Shown here one piece after another: positions 46,672 through 55,500 of a stretch of 58,748 nt of DNA. Every line of letters starts with the position of its first letter. Positions within the stretch are counted from its first letter, which is position 1. The translations under genes and the position numbers were made by a program. The stretch spans positions 1 to 58,748 of the forward strand of contig NZ_FMCU01000030.1 of NCBI RefSeq assembly GCF_900091525.1. The letters are read 5' to 3'. The notes below the pieces were generated by a model. The model was not told the DNA's origin and did not search any database. It was given only the letters and a program-made list of their open reading frames with translations. Origin of the DNA: Micromonospora matsumotoense (GTDB lineage: Bacteria; Actinomycetota; Actinomycetes; Mycobacteriales; Micromonosporaceae).

Positions 46672-46690
46672 CCCCTAACGACCCCTTACC
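46672..46690 (+). promoter_or_regulatory. Direct-repeat box CCCCTAACGACCCCTTACC
   Basis: In the 158-bp divergent promoter of the second ligase and the discrete ACP, 46 bp from the ligase start and 94 bp from the ACP start. The TA steps are 11 bp apart, as in the boxes at 1110 and 39496. Confidence 0.5.
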
Positions 46691-46783
46691 CGGGCCGGGT
46701 GGCGGCCGGAAGATTGTCGGGTCGTCACCGTCCGGTGGGCGTTGTTAGCGTCTTCTCACCCTGCACCGGAAGGAATCGCGGAC

Positions 46784-47038
46784 ATGTGGGATCAACGGTT
46801 CGAGGCCATCCTGCGCCAGCACCTGCCCTTCCTCGACCCCGAGGAGCCGCTGCTGGACGGCACCAGCCTGCGCGACTCGGGCCTGGACTCCCTCGCCATG
46901 GTCGAACTGCTGGCCACCCTGGAGAGCGAGTACGACGTGCGGTTCGTCGACGAGGCGATGTCGATGGAGACGTTCGCCACCCCGCAGACGCTGTGGCGCG
47001 TGCTGACCGACATGCGCGGCGCTCCCGCTCCCGTGTGA
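46784..47038 (+). CDS. Discrete acyl carrier protein, VinL-like
   Basis: 84 residues, acidic, with the phosphopantetheine site Ser36 in SGLDSLAMVEL and the usual four-helix pattern around it. Start ATG 46784 follows GGAAGG. Stand-alone ACPs of this kind carry the beta-aminoacyl and then the dipeptidyl starter, serving the VinN-like loader, the VinM-like capping ligase and the VinK-like transferase; all three partners lie within 5 kb. It is unlike the ACP domains of the modular PKS, which have LGFDSL, consistent with recognition by dedicated partners. A few in-frame codons upstream are possible but unsupported. Confidence 0.92.
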   Translation: MWDQRFEAILRQHLPFLDPEEPLLDGTSLRDSGLDSLAMVELLATLESEYDVRFVDEAMSMETFATPQTLWRVLTDMRGAPAPV

Positions 47039-47053
47039 GCGCACGCGTTCCGA

Positions 47054-47088
47054 AAAGTGCCCGTGACCAGGCTGGTCACGGGCACTTT
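47054..47088. terminator. Bidirectional terminator hairpin (16-bp stem)
   Basis: Arms 47054-47069 and 47073-47088, 3-nt loop, with A-rich and T-rich flanks, between the convergent ACP and aldo/keto reductase genes. Confidence 0.92.
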
Positions 47089-47104
47089 CCATCACCTCAG
47101 CCGG

Positions 47105-47971
47105 TCAGCGGCCGATCTCGTCCAGCGCGGTGAGGTCGTCGGCGGAGAGCGTCAGCCCCGCCCCGGCGACATTTTCCCGCAGGTGCGCCACCGACGAGGT
47201 GCCGGGGATGAGCAGGATGTTGGGCGAACGCTGCAACAGCCAGGCCAGGGCGACCGACATCGGCGTGGCGTCCCGCCGGGCGGCCACCGCCGAGAGCGCC
47301 GCGGACTGGAGTGGGCTGAAGCCACCGAGCGGGAAGTACGGCACGTAGGCCACCCCCTGCCCGGCGAGCCGGTCGATCAGCGCGTCGTCCCGGCGGTACG
47401 CGAGGTTGTAGCGGTTCTGCACGCAGACGACGGGCGCGATCGACTGCGCCTCGGCGACCTGCTCGGCCGTCACGTTGCTCACCCCCAGGTGCCGGATCAG
47501 GCCCTGCCGCTGGAGTGTGACGAGCGCCCCGAACGGCTCGGCGAGCGAGCCGGGCCGGGGTCCCTCGGCGTCACCCAGCCGGAGGTTGACCAGGTCGAGC
47601 ACCCCGACGCCCAGGTTCTCCAGGTTCTCGTGCACGGCCCGGCGCAGTTGCGCCGGCTCCCGGGCCGGTGGCCAGCCGCCCTGCCGGTCCCGCGTCGCGC
47701 CGACCTTGGTCACCAGGCGCAGCCCCTCGGGGTACGGGTGCAGCGCCGCCCGGATCAGCCGGTTGGTGACGTGTGGCCCGTAGGCGTCGCTGGTGTCGAT
47801 GTGGGTGATGCCGAGGGCGACCACCTCCCGCAGGACGGCGAGCGCGCCGTCGGGATCGGCGGGCGGTCCCATCACCCACGGGCCGGCGAGCTGCATGGCG
47901 CCGTAGCCGAACCGGGTGACGGTCAGGTCGCCGAGCGTCCAGGTGCCGCCGGGCAGGGAACGGGTGAGCAT
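47105..47971 (-). CDS. Aldo/keto reductase resembling pyridoxal reductase PdxI (YdbC)
   Basis: 288 residues. The sequence follows the E. coli PdxI/YdbC pattern closely by memory: FGYGAMQLAGPWVMGPP, HIDTSDAYGPHVTN (catalytic Asp/Tyr64), LVTKVG (Lys89), VGVLDLVNLRLGD, VQNRYNLAYR, YFPLGGFSPLQS and LIPGTSSVAHLRENV. At the place of the usual catalytic His (LxxLH) it has VNLR, which is also true of the PdxI group. Those enzymes reduce pyridoxal with NADPH. Here it may support vitamin B6 turnover for the PLP enzyme and aminomutase, or reduce a pathway aldehyde or ketone; neither is proven. It is divergent from an HxlR regulator that may control it. GAGG site 7 bases before ATG. Confidence 0.85.
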   Translation of the reverse strand: MLTRSLPGGTWTLGDLTVTRFGYGAMQLAGPWVMGPPADPDGALAVLREVVALGITHIDTSDAYGPHVTNRLIRAALHPYPEGLRLVTKVGATRDRQGGWPPAREPAQLRRAVHENLENLGVGVLDLVNLRLGDAEGPRPGSLAEPFGALVTLQRQGLIRHLGVSNVTAEQVAEAQSIAPVVCVQNRYNLAYRRDDALIDRLAGQGVAYVPYFPLGGFSPLQSAALSAVAARRDATPMSVALAWLLQRSPNILLIPGTSSVAHLRENVAGAGLTLSADDLTALDEIGR

Positions 47972-48093
47972 GTGGTTACCTCGGGCTTTCGTGGTGAGCG
48001 GAGTGCTGCCCGACCACTATCCGTGGAGTAGCTTTCTGCCGGGAAGTAGGCACCTGGAAGTGCGTAGCGCACCGGGCACGGGAGGAACGGCCG

Positions 48094-48558
48094 ATGGCGA
48101 CGAGGACGGCAGCCCTGCGACGGGCGGAGGCGGCTGCGGGATATGACGCCTTCCTGGCGCAGTGTCCCAGTCGGGAACTGCTCGCCCGGATCTCCGACAA
48201 GTGGGTGGCGCTGGTGCTGGCCGCGCTGCGCACCGACGGCTCGCACCGGTTCGGCGCGGACTGCGCCGGCACCCCCCGGCCGATGCGCTACTCGGAGCTG
48301 TCCCGCCTGCTGGCCGGCGTCAGCCAGAAGATGCTCACCCAGACGCTGCGCTCCCTGGAACGCGACGGCCTGGTCATCCGCACCGCGACGCCGACCGTGC
48401 CCGTCACGGTCACCTACGAGCTGACCGACCTCGGCTTCTCCCTGCACGAGATGATGCGCGGCCTCAAGACCTGGGCCGAGCGGCACCTGGACGACGTGCA
48501 CGCCCACCGCGCGACGTACGACGCCCGCCCGTCCGAGCCGGACGCCCGCCCCGCCTGA
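48094..48558 (+). CDS. HxlR-family winged-helix transcriptional regulator
   Basis: 154 residues from ATG 48094 with GGGAGG upstream. HxlR hallmark: CPSRELLARISDKWVALVL with a conserved Cys at residue 24, then the winged helix (MRYSELSRLLAGVSQKMLTQTLRSLERDGLVIR) and the wing VTYELTDLG. Many family members sense reactive species through the N-terminal Cys. An insert (GSHRFGADCAGTPRP) adds a second Cys. It is divergent from the PdxI-like reductase across 122 bp and probably regulates it; a wider role in the cluster is possible. Confidence 0.92.
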   Translation: MATRTAALRRAEAAAGYDAFLAQCPSRELLARISDKWVALVLAALRTDGSHRFGADCAGTPRPMRYSELSRLLAGVSQKMLTQTLRSLERDGLVIRTATPTVPVTVTYELTDLGFSLHEMMRGLKTWAERHLDDVHAHRATYDARPSEPDARPA

Positions 48559-48576
48559 ACCGGCGGCGCGGGCGTC
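48541..48576. terminator. Terminator hairpin overlapping the HxlR stop codon
   Basis: Stem of 9 bp (48541-48549 and 48568-48576), one C-C mismatch, then 5 bp (48551-48555 and 48562-48566), 6-nt loop. Lies between the convergent HxlR and hydrolase genes. Confidence 0.75.
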
Positions 48577-48588
48577 GGGGCGGGTGGC

Positions 48589-49485
48589 TCAGAGCTTGTC
48601 GAGGAACTGGGTGAGCACCTCGGTGAACCGCTGCGGGGTCTCCAGGTGGGGCAGGTGGCTGGCCCCCTCGATGATCTCCCAGTGGGCCCCGGGGACGAGG
48701 TCGTGGAAGGGGCGGACCGCGGCGGGGGTGACCTCGTCGTGCTCGCCGCTGATCACCAGGGTCGGCGCGTCGATCTGCGGCAGCCGGTCGACCAACGAAT
48801 AGTCGCGCAGCGTGCCGATGATGTGGAACTCGCTCGGCCCGTTCATCGCGTGGTAGACGGTCGGGTCCCCGTTGATCTCCATGAAGGAGGCCATCAGCTC
48901 CGGGGGCAGCGGCTTGCACCGGCACACGTGCCGCTGGTAGAAGACCATCATCGCGGCCGTGTAGGCGGCGCTGTCGGTGGTGCCCGCGGCCTCGTGCCGG
49001 CGCAGCGTCGCGTCCACCCCCGGGGGCAGCGCGGCCCGCAGCACGTCCAGCTCCGGCAGCCACAGCGGGTACGACGCGGGCGCGTTGGCGATCACCAGGC
49101 CACGCAGCCCGGCCGGCCGGCGCACCGCGTGGGCCGCCGCCAGCACCCCGCCCCAGGACTGCCCCAACAGCACATACCCGTCGGCGATACCGAGCCGCAG
49201 CAGCAGGTTGTCCAGTTCGGCCAGGAACAGGTCCACCGTCCAGAAGTCGGCCCCCCGGCCCCGCAGGTGGGTGGACCCCCCGTTGCCGAGCTGGTCGTAG
49301 TGCACCACCGGCCGGCCGGTACGGCTCAGCCCGGCCAGGTTGAGCAGGTAGTCGTGGGTGCTGCCGGGGCCGCCGTGCAGCACCACCAGCGGCGGCCGGT
49401 CGCCGGGCAGCTCCCCCGTCACCCGGTACCACGTCCGGTGGTCGCCGAACTCGACGGTGCCCTTGGCGGTCGGTGCCAGTGTCAT
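48589..49485 (-). CDS. Prolyl-iminopeptidase-like alpha/beta hydrolase, VinJ-like (removes the N-terminal cap)
   Basis: 298 residues. Features: the oxyanion HGGPGSTHDYL, the nucleophile GQSWGG (Ser near 110), the Asp in ISGEHDEVTP and the His in GASHLPHLE, a prolyl aminopeptidase (S33) pattern. In vicenistatin, VinJ of this family removes the capping alanine from the full-length chain so that the free beta-amine can attack the thioesterase-bound acyl group. The start ATG 49485 has a GGAG site. An in-frame GTG at 49509 overlaps the PKS stop codon (GTGA) and is an alternative. It lies directly downstream of the last PKS gene, in the same direction and probably on the same transcript. Confidence 0.9.
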   Translation of the reverse strand: MTLAPTAKGTVEFGDHRTWYRVTGELPGDRPPLVVLHGGPGSTHDYLLNLAGLSRTGRPVVHYDQLGNGGSTHLRGRGADFWTVDLFLAELDNLLLRLGIADGYVLLGQSWGGVLAAAHAVRRPAGLRGLVIANAPASYPLWLPELDVLRAALPPGVDATLRRHEAAGTTDSAAYTAAMMVFYQRHVCRCKPLPPELMASFMEINGDPTVYHAMNGPSEFHIIGTLRDYSLVDRLPQIDAPTLVISGEHDEVTPAAVRPFHDLVPGAHWEIIEGASHLPHLETPQRFTEVLTQFLDKL

Positions 49486-49505
49486 GTCGTCCACTCCAGC
49501 TGTCG

Positions 49506-52500
49506 TCACTGCGAGATCCAGTCCCGGACCACCCCGGCGGTCGTGCCGACCTGACCCTCCATCATGGTGAAGTGGTCGCCGGGCACCTCCCGGAGCGTGT
49601 GCGGGGTTTCCCAGGTGGCCCGCCACCCGTCGTCGTCGCCACCGGCCACGATGGACTCCTGCGGCCGGACGAAGAGCACCGGCGCGTCGATCGCCTCGAT
49701 CGGGCAGCTCTCCAGCAACCGGATGTAGCGGCCCATCGCCGAGAGCCGGGCGCTGCTGAACTCGCCGAAGGCGGCCTCCTTGGCCAGCAACGACTCAAGC
49801 ATGTGGGTGAAGAACGTCGCCGTGGTGCTGCCGGTGGTCAGGTAGGTGTCCAGCAGCACCACCCCGGTCGGGCCGTGCCCCTGCCGCGCCAGCTCACCGG
49901 CGGTGGCGTGGGCGAACAGCCCACCGGAGGAGTAACCGACGATGACGTACGGCCCCTGTTCGGCGATCGGGCGGACCATCTCGGCGAAGACCCGGACCGC
50001 CGCGTCGGACGAGGCGGGCAGGCTGTCGTCGCGACCGAAGCCCGGCACCGGCAGGGTCCACACGTCCCGGGTGCCGCCGAACTCGGCGGTGAACCGGGCG
50101 TACTGCTGGTCGCCGCCGAGTGCCATCGGGGAGGGGAAGCAGACGATCGCCGGCCCCCGGTCGCCACGGGCGAGCCGCCGGGGGGCGGGGATCTGCGGCA
50201 GGTCGGCCGGCCCGTCGAAGCTGGGTCGGATGTCGGCCACCGCGTGCAGCAACGCCAGGCCCTGCTGCACCCGACCGCCCCGGACGGCGGTGCCGAACAG
50301 CGCACTCATCGTGTCGGCGGCGGCATCGGGCGCACCGGCGCCGTCCTGCGCCGGTGGGGCGGCCAGCTCGGTCCGCAGCAGGGCGGCGAGTTCGTCGACG
50401 CTGCCGTGGTCGAAGACCACCCCGGTGGCCAGCCGCAGCCCGGTGGCCTCGTTGAGGGCGTTGCGCAGCTCCATCGCGGTCAGCGAGTCGAAGCCCAGCT
50501 CGACGAAGCGCAGCGCCGGGTCGACGTCGTCCGGACCGCCGTGGCCGAGCACCGTCGCGGCCCGCGCCCGGACCAGGTCGCGCAGCAGCGCCGCCTGGCC
50601 GTCGTCGTCGAGCCCGCCGAGGGTACGCCGCAGCGCCGCCGGGTCGGGCCGGGCGCTGCCGGACGCGGTACGCCGGGCCGGGGTGACCAGGGACCGGAGG
50701 ATCGGTGGCACCTCTGCGCCCGGCTGGCCGCGCAGGTCGGCCTTGACCGGGACGAGCACCGCCTCGGTACGGGCCAGCGCCGCGTCGAGCAGCGCCAGCC
50801 CCTCCTCGGCGGACATCGGCAACACGCCGCCCCGGGACATTCGGGCCCGGTCGGTGCCGCCGAGGTCGTCGGCCATCCCACCGCCGGCCCACGGACCCCA
50901 GGCCAGGGACTGGGCGGGCAGCCCGGCCGCCCGCCGGGCTCCGGCCAGCGCGTCGAGGAAGGCGTTCGCCGCCGCGTAGTTGCCCTGGCCCGGCCCGCCG
51001 AGCACCCCGGCCGCCGAGGAGAACAGCACGAACGCGGTGAGTCCCGCGTCGCGGGTCAGCTCGTGCAGGTGGCTGGCCGCGTCGACCTTGGGGCGCAGCA
51101 CCGCGTCGAGGCGGTCCCGGGTCAGCGACGGGATGATCCCGTCGTCGAGCACCCCGGCGGCGTGCACCACCCCGGTCAGCGGGTGCGCGGCGGCCACCCC
51201 GGCCAGCAGCGCGGCGACCGCGTCTCGGTCGGCCAGGTCGCAGGCGGCCACGGTGACCTCGGCGCCGGCCGCGGTGAGCTCGGCACGCAGCGCGGCCATC
51301 CCGTCCGCGTCGGGGCCACGCCGGCTGGCCAGCAGCAGGTGCCGCACCCCGTACGCGTCGACCAGGTGCCGGGCGACGAGCCCGCCGAGGGTGCCACCGG
51401 CCCCGGTGACCAGGACGGTGCCGTCGGCGGTGAAGGCGCTGCCGGGGGTGCCGTCGGGCGTGGTGGCGGGCACCAGCCGGGCGGCGTGCGCGACGCCCTC
51501 GCGGACGACCAGTTGCGATTCACCGCCGGCCAGCACCGCCGGGAGGGCCTGCGCCGACTCGTCGTGGTCGTCGAGGTCGACCAGGACGATCCGGTCCGGG
51601 TTCTCCGACTGGGCGGAGCGGGCGAGACCCCAGGCCGCTGCGGCGGCGGGTTCGGTGACCGGCGTGCCCTGCGCGCCGTGGGTGAGCACCAGCAGGCGGG
51701 ACGACGCCAACCGCCCGTCGGCGAGCCAGCCCTGGAGCAGGGTGAGGAGCTGCCCGGTGGTGTGCCGGGCTCCGGCCGCGAGGTCCCGGGAGTCGGGCTG
51801 CACGCTGGCGACCAGCACCACGTCCGGTGCCGCCCCGCCCGCGTCCAGGGCGGCGGTGAGGGTGGCCAGGTCCGGGTGGGTCTCGGCGCGCAGGCCGACG
51901 GTGTCGAGCGCGGCGGCCACCTTGAACTCGTCGGCGCCGACCAGCGCCCAACGGCCGGTGGCGGGGGTGGCGGGCAGCGGCACCGGAGTCCAGTCGACCC
52001 GGTAGAGGTGCTCCTGCCGCCCGGTGCGGGCGGCGGCGAGCTGGCTCGGGTCGATCTCCCGCAGCACCAGCGAGTCGACCCGGGCGACGGGCAGGCCGGC
52101 CCCGTCGGTGAGGGTGAGGGCCACCTCGTCGGGCCCGGCGGGGGTGACGGTGACCCGCAGGGTGGCCGCGCCGGTGGCGTGGACGCTCACCCCGGTCCAG
52201 GTGAACGGGACGGCGGGCGCGCCTTCGCCCCGGCTGAGGCCGATGGCGTGCAGGGCCGCGTCGAACAGGGCCGGGTGCAGGTGGAACCGGTCGGCGTCGA
52301 GCACGTCGGCGGGGAGCGCGACCTCGGCGTACACCTCGTCGCCGTGTCGCCAGGCGGCCCGCAGGCCCTGGAAGACCGGGCCGTAGACCAGGCCGGCGTC
52401 GGCCATCCGCGGGTAGAGGTCGTCGAGGTCGACGGGGGTGGCGGCGGGCGGCGGCCACACCGCCGGTCCGTCGGCCGGCGGGCTGGTCGGGGTCGGGGTG

Positions 52501-55500
52501 AGCAGGCCGGTGGCGTGCCGGGACCAGGGTGCGTCCCGGTGCCGGGAGTAGACGGTGACCGACCGGCCGCCGTCGTCGCCGGCGGCCCCGACGGCGACCT
52601 GCACCTGCACACCGTCGTCGTCGGGGACGACCAGCGGGGCCTGGAGGACGAGTTCGGCCAGCCGGCCGCAGCCGACCTGGTCACCGGCCCGCACGGCGAG
52701 TTCGACCAGCCCGGTGCCGGGCAGCACGATCGTGTCGCCGAGCGCGTGATCGGCCAACCACGGGTGGGTACGCCGGGACAGCAGCCCGGTGGCGATCAGC
52801 CCGTCGGTGTCGGGCAGGGTGGTGACGGCCGACAGCAGCGGGTGCTCGGCGTCGAGCAGCCCGGCGGCGGTGACGTCCCGGTCCGCGCCGGTGTCCTGCA
52901 TCCAGTAGTGCTGGTGTTGGAACGCGTAGGTGGGCAGGTCGACGGACCGGCCACCCGGGTTGACCGCCGCCCAGTCGAGGTCGACGCCGCTGATCCACGC
53001 CTGCGCCATCCCGGTGGCGTAGGCGGTGAGCTGGTCCCGGTCGCGGCGTTGCAGCGGGATGGTCACCGCGTCGTCGAGGGTGTCGGCGACCATCGCGGTG
53101 AGCACGCTGTCCGGCCCGATCTCGACGAACCGGGTGACCCCACGGGCAGCGAGGGCGGCGACCGCGTCGGCGAACCGCACCGTGCCCCGCACCTGACCCT
53201 GCCAGTATTCGGCCGAGCCGAGTTCGGCGTCGCCGGCCAGGTCGCCGGTGGCGGTCGACACCAGCGGGATGTCCGCCGGGTTGGCGGTGACCCCGTCGAG
53301 GACCAGCCCGTAGCCGGCGAGCATCGGGTCCATCAGGTGTGAGTGGAACGCGTGCGACACCCGCAGGCGGCGGGTCTTCACCTCCAGCGACGCCTCCAAC
53401 GCGGCGATCTGTTCCTCGGTGCCGGACACCACCACGGCCCGGGGGCCGTTCACCGCCGCCACATCGATGTCACCGAGATCCAGCTCCGCCAACGGAGCGG
53501 CGATGGCCAGCATCGCGCCGCCGGCGGGGAGGGCCTGCATCAGACCACCCCGCGCGGCGACGACCCGGCACGCGTCCGCCAGGGACCACACCCCGGCCAC
53601 GTGCGCGGCGGCCAACTCACCGATCGAATGCCCGGCCACGAAGTCCGGCTTCAACCCCCACGACTCCGCCAGCCGGAACAACGCCACCTCCACCGCGAAC
53701 AACGCCGGCTGCGTCCACCCCGTCTGATCCAGCACACCACCCGGATCGGCGAACACCACCTCCCGCAAGTCACCGTCCAACAACGGCCCGAACGCGGCAC
53801 ACACCTCGTCCAGGGCGGCGGCGAACACGGGGAACGACGCCGCCAGGTCACGACCCATGCCGACGCGCTGCGCGCCCTGACCGGTGAACAACACCGCCGT
53901 ACGACCGGTGGTGATCCGACCCGACAGGCCGCCACCGTCGGTCAGGGCTTCGAGGCCGGCGGCCAGGTCGGCGGCCGTACCGCCGACGGCGACGGCCCGG
54001 TGGTCCAGGGCGGCCCGGCCGGCGGCCAGGGAGTGCCCGACGTCGACCGGTCTCTCGTCGGTGAGGAAGTCGCGCAGGCGGGTGGCCTGCGCGGTGAGGC
54101 CGGTGGTGGAGCGGCTGGCCAGCGGCCAGAGCACCACGGCCGGAGCCGGCGTCGGCTCGGGTGTCACGACGGGCTGCGGGTACTCCTCGACGATGACGTG
54201 CGCGTTGGTGCCGCTGATGCCGAACGACGACACCGCCGCCCGGCGGGGGTGACCGTCGGCCGGCCAGTCGACGGCCTCGGTGGCGAGCCGTACGTCACCG
54301 GCGGACCAGTCCACGTGCGGGCTCGGCGCGTCCACGTGCAACGTCCGGGGCACCACCCCGTGCCGCATCGCCATCACCATCTTGATCACACCCGCCACAC
54401 CCGCCGCAGCCTGCGTGTGACCCAGGTTCGACTTCACCGACCCCAACCACAACGGCTGCGCCCGGTCCCGACCGTACGTCGCCAGGATCGCCTGCGCCTC
54501 GATCGGATCACCCAACGTGGTGCCCGTACCGTGCGCCTCCACCACATCCACCTCGGCGGCCGACACCCCCGCATTCGCGAGGGCCTGCCGGATCACCCGC
54601 TGCTGAGAAGGACCATTGGGCGCGGTCAGACCATTCGACGCGCCGTCCTGATTCACCGCCGAACCCCGGACCACGCCCAGAATCCGATGCCCGTGACGAA
54701 CCGCATCCGAAAGACGTTCGAGCACCAACACCCCGACACCCTCGGACCAACCCGTACCGTCCGCACACGCCGCGAACGGCTTGCACCGACCGTCCCGCGC
54801 CAACCCCTGCTGCCGGGAGAACTCCACGAACGTCTCCGGCGTCGCCATCACCGTCACCCCACCGGCCAACGCCAGATCACACTCACCCGACCGCAACGCC
54901 TGACCCGCCAGATGCATCGCCACCAACGACGACGAACACGCGGTGTCCACGGTGACGGCGGGGCCTTCGAGGCCGAGGGTGTAGGCGATCCGGCCGGAGA
55001 CGACACTGCCGGCGCTGTGCCCGGTCACGTAGTCGTGGTACATGAGGCCGGCGAAGACGCCGGTGGCGGAGCCGCGTACCGAGGCGGGGTCGATGCCGGC
55101 CCGCTCGAACGCCTCCCAGGAGACCTCCAGCAGTTGCCGCTGCTGCGGGTCCATCAGGACGGCCTCGCGGGGCGAGATGCCGAAGAAGGCCGGGTCGAAG
55201 CCGGCCGCGCCGGGCAGGAACCCGCCCTGGTCGGCGTAGCTGGTGTCGGGGCGGGTGCCGGTCGGGTCGTAGAGCCGGGCCAGGTCCCAACCCCGGTCGG
55301 TCGGGAAGCCGTCGATGGCGTCGACGCCGTCGGCGACGAGCCGCCACAGGTCCTCGGGCGAGGAGACCCCACCGGGGTAACGGCAGGCCATCCCGACGAT
55401 CGCCACCGGGTCGTCACCGACCGCCGTGGTGGCGGTCTGCCGGGCCTGCGGTACGTCGAGAGCACCGCTCAACTCGCCGTACAGGAACCCGGCGAGGGCG

